This document shows, piece by piece, positions 45,086-53,835 of a stretch of 58,161 nt of DNA. A model generated the notes under the pieces. That model was not told where the DNA came from. It saw only the letters and a list, made by a program, of their open reading frames with translations, and did not search any database. This DNA comes from Synergistaceae bacterium (lineage in GTDB: Bacteria > Synergistota > Synergistia > Synergistales > Synergistaceae): NCBI GenBank assembly GCA_031269245.1, contig JAISZL010000083.1:1-58161 (forward strand), given 5' to 3'. Numbering within the stretch: the stretch's first letter is position 1; each line of letters opens with the position of its first letter. Both the position numbers and the translations under genes were made by a program.

Positions 45086-45708
45086 AGGAGGGCCAATATC
45101 TCTCCATCGCGGCGACGGTCGACCTGGAGCGCACGATAAAACGCTCGCGTTTCATAGCGTCGATACGCCGCGCGGCGACGAGGGACGAGTTCGACGCGGA
45201 GATGCGCGCGATAGAGAAACTCTACCCAAAGGCAACCCATTACTGCTGGGCCTACAGATTCAACGCGATGCCAATCCTGGAACATGCATCCGATGCGGGG
45301 GAGCCGGCGGGTTCGGCCGGCCGCCCGATACTCGGAGCTCTTAAAAAATATTCGCTCTCAAATACAATGGCGGTTGTGACGAGATATTACGGCGGGATAA
45401 AACTCGGAGTGAAGGGCCTTATAGCCTCCTACGGAGATACGGCGCTCATGGCCCTGGAGGGAGCTCAAAGGGCGATATTCGAGCCGATGTCCCTGGTCCG
45501 GTTCATATCTTCCTACGAGCTCTACGACATTCTCCTGGCCCGCCTCGATCGTCATAAGATTTCAAACAGCTCCATCAAAGCAAAATTCGAAGAAAAAATT
45601 TCCGGGGAAATAGAGATCCCCAATTCAATGCGGGAGGCGCTGGAGGGAGAACTTTCCCGCCTTTCCCCCGGAGGCAAAAATTTTTCCTACTCGATCTCCC
45701 CTCGTTAA
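45061..45708 (+). CDS. yigZ: YigZ/IMPACT family protein (UPF0029)
   Basis: 215 residues with the family core IKRSRFIASIRRAATRDEFDAE, THYCWAYRF, SDAGEPAGSAGRPILGAL and AVVTRYYGGIKLGVKGLI, and a C-terminal RNA-binding-like domain (about 140-215). Members are related to IMPACT, which affects translation under stress; the bacterial role is not settled. Oddly, the best Shine-Dalgarno (AAAGGAGGG, 45084-45092) lies inside the annotated gene, just after the HIT stop, with no in-frame NTG behind it, so the upstream ATG is used. The stop TAA begins a family A repeat. Confidence 0.9.
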   Translation: MDFRGTELKEGQYLSIAATVDLERTIKRSRFIASIRRAATRDEFDAEMRAIEKLYPKATHYCWAYRFNAMPILEHASDAGEPAGSAGRPILGALKKYSLSNTMAVVTRYYGGIKLGVKGLIASYGDTALMALEGAQRAIFEPMSLVRFISSYELYDILLARLDRHKISNSSIKAKFEEKISGEIEIPNSMREALEGELSRLSPGGKNFSYSISPR

Positions 45709-45757
45709 TTCCAACTAAATACCGCAAAAACAGCCCGTCAATCGCGAATTGGCGTTA
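45706..45757. repeat. Family A palindromic repeat, copy 5 (begins at the yigZ stop codon)
   Basis: TAATTCCAACTAAATACCGCAA begins at the yigZ stop; AAAAACAGCC and TCAATCGCGAATTGGCGTTA follow, matching the interior and right end of copy 2. Short, probably internally deleted. Confidence 0.55.
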
Positions 45758-45763
45758 GCTCTC

Positions 45764-45779
45764 TGTTTCACGTGAAACA
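45764..45779. promoter_or_regulatory. parS centromere site, perfect consensus
   Basis: TGTTTCACGTGAAACA is the exact 16-base palindromic ParB-loading site known from Bacillus and many other bacteria. It lies 1.2 kb downstream of parB. Confidence 0.95.
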
Positions 45780-45812
45780 TATGAAATGACCGCGACCACG
45801 AGCGGCGGCCTT

Positions 45813-45828
45813 GGTTTCACGTGAAACG
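45813..45828. promoter_or_regulatory. Second parS site
   Basis: GGTTTCACGTGAAACG keeps the 14-base core GTTTCACGTGAAAC of parS. It lies 49 bases from the perfect site. Confidence 0.85.
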
Positions 45829-45869
45829 TGAATGAAAGATTTATTTCCCGAGAAATAATCTCGAACGAG

Positions 45870-45961
45870 GCTCGAACCACAGGCAAGACCTCGGGCCCTG
45901 TCCCGAACCCCGCAAGGATAACAGTCCTCTTGACTCCGTTATTATTTTTTATTTTCACCCT
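45870..45961. repeat. Family B intergenic repeat, copy 2
   Basis: GCTCGAACCACAGGCAAGACC, CCCGAACCCCGCAAGG and CTTGACTCCGTT match the inverted form of the copy at 55379-55507 and the copy at 56150-56335. It lies between parS and the pbpC stop. Confidence 0.55.
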
Positions 45962-48324
45962 CAATTAATTATGTTTTTCCCGGCCTCTTTAGCTGGGGCA
46001 TATATGTCCTGTGGTTTTTGAACGTGAAAGCGCGCCGAGTCGGCTTCGCCGTTTGACATGACGCTTGCTCTGTGGTTTCCCTCCCCAACATCAACGGTAA
46101 TGCCCCTGCCGGTTATGTCGGCCCCTGTAAATTTCCCGTCGATGTACCAGTAATGCGGTGGGTCTCCTTCGGCGGATAAAAATATTTTTTCCTTTGCGTT
46201 CTCATTTTTGAGTATCACCGTGTCCCCCGGTGACGGGCGGACTATCTTGATCTTGTGCTTGGAGACGGATGGCGCTTCAACGGTTCGCATCCACGCGCGA
46301 AGTGATTGAGGCCATACCGTTACCGTCACTCCGTCGATGTTTTTATGTATCTCACAGCGCGAAATTGGTGAGACGTCCTTTATCGCGAGATCCAGCGTCC
46401 GCTGACGGCAGTTTTTCGTGGGCAGCGAGCCGGAGACCGCGCAGACCGTTCTCGAGTAAACGCCGCCAGGTTTTTCGATTTTCCTGTCAGCCTCGCTCCA
46501 TATATCTCGGATGATCTTGAGAGTTATGGGAGCGGCGGACCGCAGTCCGGTCAGGCGCGAGTCGCCAGCGCCGGACGGCGAGCCCAGCCAGGTGACGACG
46601 GTGTGTTCTTTTGAATACCCCGCGCACCAGGCATCCCTGAAGCCGTGGGACGTTCCGGTCTTGAACGCGATACGCATATCCCTCTCCTCGAAGATCTCTT
46701 TATATAAGGGCATCATGCCGCCCGCGTTCTGAAGTATGTCCGTCGTCAGGTATGCCGCCTCCTCGCTGGCGGCCCGCAATGGGGCGAATGAGGGCGTGTT
46801 TTTCGTCCATCGCAGCGGAATGAACATGCCCCCGCCCGCCATCGCTCTATAGGCCGCGGCGAGTTCCGCCAGAGTGACCTCGCATCCTCCGAGGATAAGG
46901 GAGTCGGTGTAGTGGGAGCTCTCGCGCGTCAGGTGGGAAAAGCCGAACTCGCGAAGCCGTGCCAGTGCGGACGAGTAACCTATCATTCTGAGCACCCTCA
47001 CGGCGGGAGCGTTGAGGGACGAGGATAGGGCGGTGCGGGCGCTCACCGGTCCCCTGTAGGATAGGTCGAAGTTTCGGGGCGGCGCCCCCCGGAAAAGGAG
47101 AGGGGTATCGGCCAGGAGAGAGGCCGGTGTGAGCAGACCTCGTTGAAACGCCTCGGCATATAAAAATGGTTTTAACGCGGAGCCAGGGGAACGAGGCGCG
47201 TCGCCGCAGTCCACCTGAGCGCCTGGCAGAGATTCTCCGTGCCGGGCGTTTCCGACGTATGCTCTGACCTCTCCGCTCCGGTTGTCGACTATTATCCCGG
47301 AGGCACTTATATTTTGAGGATATTCGCGCAAGGCGTCCCTGATCGTGCGCTCCAGCAGGTACTGAAATTTCATGTCGAGCGTAGTGGTGATTTGTTGGCG
47401 ATTATGTAATACCGATTCGCGATCAATAGTTTGATGCGGTTGAGCGGCGCCCTTGATTTCAAATTGGTATGATTGATTTGTCGCGTGCGTAACCGCCATC
47501 GAGGCCTCGTTTGGCATTGGGTGGCGTCCCGCCGCGACTGGCTCGATTTTTGCCATATCAATGTTTTCCTGGGGAATGAGCTCACGCAGCCTCTTGTTCT
47601 CCAATGTTCTGTTCCGCGCATCAAGCGCGCGCTCCGGGTATCTGTCGGGGCGAAGCCTGCTTGGCGAGCGGAGAAGGGAGATCAGCATCACGGATTCTCC
47701 AAGGGACAGGGAGGACGCGCTCTTGTTGAAGTAGGATCTGGCCGCCGCCTCCACACCGCGTATGTTTCCTCCGAATGGAGCTCGGTTGAGATACAGCTCC
47801 AGAATATCACGTTTGTTCATGACGCGCTCCAGGCACGCCGCCTTCCAGAACTCCGATAGCTTCGTCCGCACAGTCCTGGGGCGAGGGTCGGATATTCGTA
47901 TGAGCTGGCTCGTGATAGTCGATGCCCCGGATATCACTCTTCCCTCCTTCACATTGGAATAAAGCGCGCGCAGTATCGCCATCGCATCCATCCCGCGATG
48001 TTCGTAAAATCGCTTGTCCTCTATGGCTGTCACAGCGATTGGCAGCCATCTTCCCATATTGTCCAGCGATATGGGCATACACCATTCGTCCGCGGCGGAG
48101 AGGGAGACGTTTATCACGTTTCCCTCCCTGTCGAGCGCGATGCCGGACGAGTCATAATTCTTCACGTCCTCGAGGATGAATTCCGGCATCTGTGAAACAC
48201 GAAGGATGACGATAGAGGCAGTGAGGAGGCTCACCGCAAAGCAGACGCACGTTCTCTTGATTTTTTTGAAAGGAGGGAGAGGGCGAAGCTGCTTCTCCGC
48301 CCTCTCCGGGCACTGGGGAGTCAT
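45961..48324 (-). CDS. pbpC: Penicillin-binding protein 1C with an in-frame repeat insertion
   Basis: 787 residues. After an N-terminal membrane anchor (about 24-44), the glycosyltransferase domain has EDKRFYEHRGMD (catalytic E102), GASTITSQLIR and AACLERVMNKRDILELYLN. The transpeptidase domain has S382-x-x-K (SPGSALKP), SLN (436-438) and KTGTS (555-559). The C-terminal BiPBP_C-like domain starts near 690. Residues 286-305 are encoded by a family A repeat and lie in the linker between the two catalytic domains. It starts 19 bases after the alpha-2-macroglobulin gene, the usual partner. PBP1C polymerises peptidoglycan at the outer face of the inner membrane. Confidence 0.94.
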   Translation of the reverse strand: MTPQCPERAEKQLRPLPPFKKIKRTCVCFAVSLLTASIVILRVSQMPEFILEDVKNYDSSGIALDREGNVINVSLSAADEWCMPISLDNMGRWLPIAVTAIEDKRFYEHRGMDAMAILRALYSNVKEGRVISGASTITSQLIRISDPRPRTVRTKLSEFWKAACLERVMNKRDILELYLNRAPFGGNIRGVEAAARSYFNKSASSLSLGESVMLISLLRSPSRLRPDRYPERALDARNRTLENKRLRELIPQENIDMAKIEPVAAGRHPMPNEASMAVTHATNQSYQFEIKGAAQPHQTIDRESVLHNRQQITTTLDMKFQYLLERTIRDALREYPQNISASGIIVDNRSGEVRAYVGNARHGESLPGAQVDCGDAPRSPGSALKPFLYAEAFQRGLLTPASLLADTPLLFRGAPPRNFDLSYRGPVSARTALSSSLNAPAVRVLRMIGYSSALARLREFGFSHLTRESSHYTDSLILGGCEVTLAELAAAYRAMAGGGMFIPLRWTKNTPSFAPLRAASEEAAYLTTDILQNAGGMMPLYKEIFEERDMRIAFKTGTSHGFRDAWCAGYSKEHTVVTWLGSPSGAGDSRLTGLRSAAPITLKIIRDIWSEADRKIEKPGGVYSRTVCAVSGSLPTKNCRQRTLDLAIKDVSPISRCEIHKNIDGVTVTVWPQSLRAWMRTVEAPSVSKHKIKIVRPSPGDTVILKNENAKEKIFLSAEGDPPHYWYIDGKFTGADITGRGITVDVGEGNHRASVMSNGEADSARFHVQKPQDIYAPAKEAGKNIIN
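47409..47470. repeat. Family A palindromic repeat, copy 6, inside the pbpC coding sequence
   Basis: 62 bases from ATACCGATTCGCGATCAA to CTTGATTTCAAATTGGTAT. On the coding strand it reads ATACCAATTTGAAATCAAGG at the 5' end. It is read through in frame with no stop and encodes residues 286-305 of PBP1C. Confidence 0.75.
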
Positions 48325-48343
48325 GCGGCGCTCGAAGCCTCCA

Positions 48344-51300
48344 TCAGTGGATTATTACCCGGGATGTCTCGCCGATGCTCCTTATCCCCGGGGAATACAT
48401 TCCATCGGCCGCTATCGGAGGGAGAGTGAACGTGCCCGAAGTGACAGCGCGGGCGATGAAATTCCATGCGAACTCCCTATTGACCTCGTCGACGAACAGC
48501 AGGAGCCTGTCGTCGCGAATCTCAGCCCTGGCGTTCACATATTGGTTGTGTTCGTCCTGATTCACGTTTGGCTCCGTGCCCGTGAACCCCGGGCTCTCTA
48601 TCTCCAGCCCTCCCGCCAGCGGGACGCTGACGACGATGTTCTTGAGTATTCCAGCGGTTGGCCGCAGCTTTATTTTGCCGGCCAGCTTCTCTCCCCTGGA
48701 TATGCGTGCGTTTGCGTGGATAGGTGTTCCAGACGAGTCGGTGTACTCCACGGACGCCTCGACGCCTATGTTTTCAGTTGCGGGCTTGTCGAGCGGGACC
48801 CCAGCGACGCTCCATGAGGCGAAGCCTGCCCCGTCTCCCCTGTTTCTGACCGAGAGTTTGCCCGTTCCGTCCCCTATCGTGACGTTAACGCTCTCCTCCC
48901 CGATGGCCGTGGCTATGATGGAGCCGTCCGCGTCCATCAGTTCGAGCTCCGCCTTGCCCTCCTCGTTGTTGTACGAGAAGAACTCAGATAGGCTCAACAC
49001 GGCGAAGCCGGTCTCCTGAGTCGTGTAGTACAGTGAACCGTTCAGCGAGCGGATCAGCTCCGCCGCTGCCGCTGCCGCGCTGGCCGAGGTGGGGTCTATC
49101 GCGTTCCAGGCCAGCAGTTGGAGTGCCTTCGTCCTCAGTTGCGAGTCGTAGTTCGGCTGTTCGATCTCGCTCTCTGACTTCGGGATTAAGGGTGGGGCGT
49201 ACTCCGCCGCCATCGAACGGGCGACGTCCCTCAGGCCGCCTCTGGCGTAGGCGGCCGCCAGCAGGAAGCGGCCATATGGCGGCATCTCCGCGATATTGTC
49301 GCGCAAGAACGACATCCAGGCGAGCGGTGGTTCCCCGTTGTCCGCCAGGACATACGAGGCGTAAGCGCGCAGCGCCAGCCCATGCCTGAATTGCCATTTC
49401 GACTCGTTCTCCATTGGTGAGGCGTTGAGCCCTCTCAAGTATACGAGAGCGGCTCGGAGCGGCTCGGACGGGACCGGGCAGCCCTTCCTATCGAGTGCTG
49501 TGAGGAAGTGAGCGGCGTAGACGCTGCTCCAGTCGTCTACCGCGCTCATCGGCCAGAGCGAGAAGCCTCCGCCCTGTACCTGCATCGACTGTATCCTCAG
49601 CAGGCAGCGCGACAGTTGGCCGCTCATCCGCTCGCGCGCCGCGAGATTTGGATCGATCTTGGCCACTAGCTCAGGAAGCGAGAGGAAGAGCCAGCCGGCG
49701 GACACGGTTTGTTCGAGGCAGGAGTAAGGATAGTGGAGCAGGAACCGTGCCGCGTCGGCAAGCCCTATCTCCGGCATCCCGCTCATCGCTACCGAGGCCC
49801 GCCTCGTTCCGGGGAACCAGCCGGCCGGCAGCTCGACCGGGGCTGTCTCGCCCGGTCTGACGCGCAGAGTGCCGGTCGCGGTGATTCGGGGGTACGGAGG
49901 CCGAACCGCCAGTTCCGTCGTCTGCCTCTGCTCTCTCCCTCCATACGTCGTGACGAGCGTGACGGAGGCGACTCCGGACTCGTCATCCGCCCTCATGCGG
50001 AGCGGCGTCGCGTGCAGCGAGTCCTCGGGCGGCAGAGCTAGATCGAGCGACAGTTTTTTCTCAGCGCCCCCGGCATCGCCGCCAGCGCCGAGTATCGAGA
50101 GCGGCCCGGTCATCTCCAGCTCCACCCTGACGTCGAGCGACGCGCCCGATCTGTTGAAGAGCTGTATCTGCGCGTCGAAGGTGTCCCCAGGCGCCAGAGC
50201 CCGCGGCAGCGTCACATCCGAGACCACGTCCCGCGCGATCGTCAAAAACTTCTCCGACGCGCCGAACGACCGCGCCCCGACGGCAACGGCCATCAGGCGG
50301 GCCCTGCCTGAGAACTCCGGGACGTCGAACGAGAATGCGGCCTCCCCATTGTGGTCAGTTGTTATGCGCTTGACCTCGGTCAAGATTTTGAATCGTTCCG
50401 CCTTGACAGGGGAGAGCGACGCATCGAGGATCGACAGAAGCGCGTCGCCGCCTCCGGGCGCCAGGAGGACCGGCCTCTTGAGGTAGAGCGGCATGAGCGC
50501 CTCGTATATATCATAGGCTCTTACAGTAAGCATTCTCCTTCTGGTGTATTCATAAAGGAAGTCTGGGGTCCTGTATTGCGTCAGCGAGAGCACCGCGTCG
50601 TCCACCAGCATGACGACCGCCTCTCCCCGCGCCGCCCGCCCCTGTCCGTCCTTGAGCCGGATCGAGAAGTCGTTTCTGGCGGATGGCTCTATCCTCTCCG
50701 GCTCGCTCGTCTCCACATCAAGCGCCAGATCGGAGCAGTCGACCGTGAGCGGGACGGCGCCGAACGCCCTGTGGGACGACCACACGTCCTCGGAGACGGC
50801 CGCCCTAACGCGGTGCGCCGTGACCCACGCGTTGGGCATCATCTCCTCCGTCACCTCGAACGTGAACACGTTCTCGTTCTCTCCGCTCTCCCTCGTCTCG
50901 CGGCGCAGCACGGAGTCCGTCTCCACCGTCAGCAGAGCCGACCCCGCGAACGACCCGGATACGCGCGCCGTCGCGACGTCGCCGACGGCGTATACATCCT
51001 TGTCCAGGCGAATGTTGAGCGATTCCGGCAGAGTTGCCTCCGCATCGCTGTACGACCAGTAGGGATCGCGGACGTAGAACTTAATCGCCGCGGCCGCGCC
51101 GGAGGATGGATCCTCGACCACTATCTGGTAGTGCCCGCCGTTGAGTGCGGCGCTGGACGAGTAGACCCCGTCCTTGAACGAGATGCTCAGGTTTTCGTAT
51201 CCGTCGATCGGCGTGTACTCGTAGCGAATCTCACCGCGCCTGACCCCGTCAACGGTGGTGATTATGCTGTAGCTCTTTACCCTGTTGATGGTCACGCGGG

Positions 51301-53779
51301 CGTTCTTTGGATCGACCGGCTGTCCGGAGGTATCTATCGCGGCTATTGAAAATGGAAAGGGCACGGAGGGCGTCCCCCAGGCTTCCGGCAGTTGTATGCC
51401 CAGCAGCGAGTCCCTCGGGTAGTAGGGCAGAGTCACGCTCTTGTATACCCATCTCCCGCCATCCTCCATCACGCCGGCGAGATAGGTGACGTCCAAGATC
51501 GAAGAAGGCGCATCCTCGATCTTGGGCAGATCGGCGCTCGCGTATCCATCCGCCGAGAGAACGCCCGTTGCCTCGGTGCCGGATCTCTGCGAGTAGGAGA
51601 TCCGGGAGTCCGAGAATCTGTATCCGCTCCACTTCGGGTGAGAGTATTCCCGGGGAATAAAAGTCGCCGATATCTCGTAGTTGAGGTTGGCTCCGGGAGC
51701 GCCGAAGAGGTATTCGGCGAACAGGTCCAGCGTGACTCCCTCCCCGCGCCGGATCTCCTGTTTGTCCGCGCTCACCGCGACGAGGATCTTCGGCGGAGAG
51801 AAGTCCTCGACCAAAAAGCTGGTATGCGCTACGGGAGTCCCGTCCCCAGGTATGAGCACGTCAACGGTCCACGCGCCGGTGGGCGATGCATCGGATAGCC
51901 TGACCTCGCTCGACGCCATGCCCATCTCCGACAGCGTCACTGCCGATTTGCTCCACTCGCGCCCCGATGACGCGCGAACCATGATCTGGACTGGGAACGG
52001 CTTCTCCGCCGACAGGTCGGCGTTACGGATTATCACATCGACCGGCACCGTCTCCCCTGGGCGGTACACGCCGCGCGGAGTGAAGCACATGCCCTGATAC
52101 TCTCCGCTCGGATATGGTCTCCCCGCGTAGCTCGCGTCCCCGATTTTCCATATATTGTCGTTCAGGTGCAGGATGGAGACGTCCGAGCCGAGTTCCAGCA
52201 TCGCCATCATGGGCTCCAGGTTGACATCCCAGGGGGTATCCCTCTTTATGACGCACACGCCCTCTTCGTCCGTCACGCCGCTCGCGACGAGCTGGTGACT
52301 GCCGGAGTATACGCCCACGCGCACGCCGCTCAAGCGTTTGCCCGTGAGTATCGAGTTGGTCCATATGAGCGCTCCCCTGTCGGATATCTTAGCGCCGCCG
52401 GCGATGTCGGTGACGTTGACCACGCGGGATATCTCGTTCCACCATCCGCCGACCTGCGAGACCCTCACGTCGAACAGACCCGTTCTGCCGTCGAGTATTT
52501 TCTTGAGGTCGAGGGAGAACTCGTACTTTTCGTTGGGGTTGGCCGAGACGTCGAACTCATCGAGGAATATCCGCTCCGAGAGGTCGTCGGGGTAATACGG
52601 CCATCCGCCGCGAGCGGCGAAGGCCACGTTGTTGTCGTAGACGCGCAGCACCGTCACCCGCACCGCCTCGATGTTCACGGACGATATGGGTATCAGCATC
52701 TCGTCGTTGGCGGAGGACATGAAGTATCCCGGCGACGTGAATTCGAGCTTGGGATTGAGGTCCGGCACTATGAAAGCCCTCTCCCACAGTTCGGTTATTG
52801 TTGTATGGTTGGAGTCCATTGCCGGCATCCCCTTGAGGATTTTGACGGTGACGATCTCCCGCGGCTTGAAGCCGCCGATTATCGCTATGGAGTTGCCCCA
52901 TCGGGGTTCCACGCGGAAATCGATGTCCGGCGATATCTCGATGAACGCCGCCGCCCTTTCGATGTTGACAGGGACGGAGGTCTCGACGATGATCTTCGGC
53001 TCGGAGTATCCCGAGTCCGACATATATGAATTGAGCACCCGCATAGAGAGTTCTATGCCCACGTCGAATGACACCGTTTCGGGCAGACCGAGGGAGCCGT
53101 TCGCGGCCGGCATCCCCTCCTTTACGCTGAACGTCATGGGCGGCGCGCAACGCAGGGCGGTTCGCAGCGAGAGCGACCGCGAGGGCCTCTGGTCCCTGAG
53201 GAAGTAGGGGACGTCCCGGCCGTCCGCGTCGCGCACGCTCAAGAAGCCCTCCAGCGTAGCCGGGGAGACCGGCATGTTGAAGGAGAGCGAGAATTCGAGG
53301 AATTCCTCCCCCAGGTTGAATGAGGTCTGCCGCGCGGAGAGGAAGGCGGGCGGGGGAGTGTTGAAGGAGAACGCGGTCTGCCCGCTTAGGGGAGTGCCGT
53401 TCAAATCCTTGAGGCTCTGAGAGACGGAGACCTCGTACCTCGTCGCCTCCGCGAGATAATTCGCCGTAGGTTGGTAAATAAAAGTCAATGCGTCCTCCCA
53501 CTTTCCAATGCCCCTAAGCCTGGGCGAGATGGAGAGCGGCAGATCGTCCTCGGAGAGCGCGCGCCCGATGTCGAGGCTCTTCGCCACCTCGGAGGAGAAC
53601 ACGATTTTGATCGTGGGACTGCTGGCGCCGACCTCCCCCTGAGGGGAGAACTCCCGCACCGTTAGGAGAGCTGGGGGTGCGTTCGTGCGAGAGGCAGCGG
53701 CCATCCACAGTATCAAGCCGATTACGAGGAGCAGTGTCAATGCGCGCGCCGGTGGTTTGGGCAGTATGCGTACTTCCAT
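48344..53779 (-). CDS. Bacterial alpha-2-macroglobulin family protein
   Basis: 1811 residues. An N-terminal hydrophobic segment (about 13-30, ALTLLLVIGLILWMAAAS) leads into MG domains, the bait region and the thioester domain. The thioester motif C-L-E-Q (C1354-Q1357, in PYSCLEQTVSAGWLF) is intact, so it could covalently trap attacking proteases in the periplasm. It lies directly upstream of pbpC in the same direction, the standard pairing; the two are thought to defend and repair the wall. Unlike E. coli YfhM there is no lipobox cysteine after the hydrophobic segment, so it is either secreted or held by an uncleaved anchor. Confidence 0.95.
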   Translation of the reverse strand: MEVRILPKPPARALTLLLVIGLILWMAAASRTNAPPALLTVREFSPQGEVGASSPTIKIVFSSEVAKSLDIGRALSEDDLPLSISPRLRGIGKWEDALTFIYQPTANYLAEATRYEVSVSQSLKDLNGTPLSGQTAFSFNTPPPAFLSARQTSFNLGEEFLEFSLSFNMPVSPATLEGFLSVRDADGRDVPYFLRDQRPSRSLSLRTALRCAPPMTFSVKEGMPAANGSLGLPETVSFDVGIELSMRVLNSYMSDSGYSEPKIIVETSVPVNIERAAAFIEISPDIDFRVEPRWGNSIAIIGGFKPREIVTVKILKGMPAMDSNHTTITELWERAFIVPDLNPKLEFTSPGYFMSSANDEMLIPISSVNIEAVRVTVLRVYDNNVAFAARGGWPYYPDDLSERIFLDEFDVSANPNEKYEFSLDLKKILDGRTGLFDVRVSQVGGWWNEISRVVNVTDIAGGAKISDRGALIWTNSILTGKRLSGVRVGVYSGSHQLVASGVTDEEGVCVIKRDTPWDVNLEPMMAMLELGSDVSILHLNDNIWKIGDASYAGRPYPSGEYQGMCFTPRGVYRPGETVPVDVIIRNADLSAEKPFPVQIMVRASSGREWSKSAVTLSEMGMASSEVRLSDASPTGAWTVDVLIPGDGTPVAHTSFLVEDFSPPKILVAVSADKQEIRRGEGVTLDLFAEYLFGAPGANLNYEISATFIPREYSHPKWSGYRFSDSRISYSQRSGTEATGVLSADGYASADLPKIEDAPSSILDVTYLAGVMEDGGRWVYKSVTLPYYPRDSLLGIQLPEAWGTPSVPFPFSIAAIDTSGQPVDPKNARVTINRVKSYSIITTVDGVRRGEIRYEYTPIDGYENLSISFKDGVYSSSAALNGGHYQIVVEDPSSGAAAAIKFYVRDPYWSYSDAEATLPESLNIRLDKDVYAVGDVATARVSGSFAGSALLTVETDSVLRRETRESGENENVFTFEVTEEMMPNAWVTAHRVRAAVSEDVWSSHRAFGAVPLTVDCSDLALDVETSEPERIEPSARNDFSIRLKDGQGRAARGEAVVMLVDDAVLSLTQYRTPDFLYEYTRRRMLTVRAYDIYEALMPLYLKRPVLLAPGGGDALLSILDASLSPVKAERFKILTEVKRITTDHNGEAAFSFDVPEFSGRARLMAVAVGARSFGASEKFLTIARDVVSDVTLPRALAPGDTFDAQIQLFNRSGASLDVRVELEMTGPLSILGAGGDAGGAEKKLSLDLALPPEDSLHATPLRMRADDESGVASVTLVTTYGGREQRQTTELAVRPPYPRITATGTLRVRPGETAPVELPAGWFPGTRRASVAMSGMPEIGLADAARFLLHYPYSCLEQTVSAGWLFLSLPELVAKIDPNLAARERMSGQLSRCLLRIQSMQVQGGGFSLWPMSAVDDWSSVYAAHFLTALDRKGCPVPSEPLRAALVYLRGLNASPMENESKWQFRHGLALRAYASYVLADNGEPPLAWMSFLRDNIAEMPPYGRFLLAAAYARGGLRDVARSMAAEYAPPLIPKSESEIEQPNYDSQLRTKALQLLAWNAIDPTSASAAAAAAELIRSLNGSLYYTTQETGFAVLSLSEFFSYNNEEGKAELELMDADGSIIATAIGEESVNVTIGDGTGKLSVRNRGDGAGFASWSVAGVPLDKPATENIGVEASVEYTDSSGTPIHANARISRGEKLAGKIKLRPTAGILKNIVVSVPLAGGLEIESPGFTGTEPNVNQDEHNQYVNARAEIRDDRLLLFVDEVNREFAWNFIARAVTSGTFTLPPIAADGMYSPGIRSIGETSRVIIH

Positions 53780-53835
53780 CGAGGATCACGTCCTTTCGGC
53801 CTATGGGCCAGCTCTGTTTTGTGTATATTGTATAT

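Noticed and set aside
45755-45964. A 69-codon minus-strand frame between yigZ and pbpC
   Set aside because: It is made of the two parS sites and a family B repeat, has no family resemblance and no clear ribosome site.
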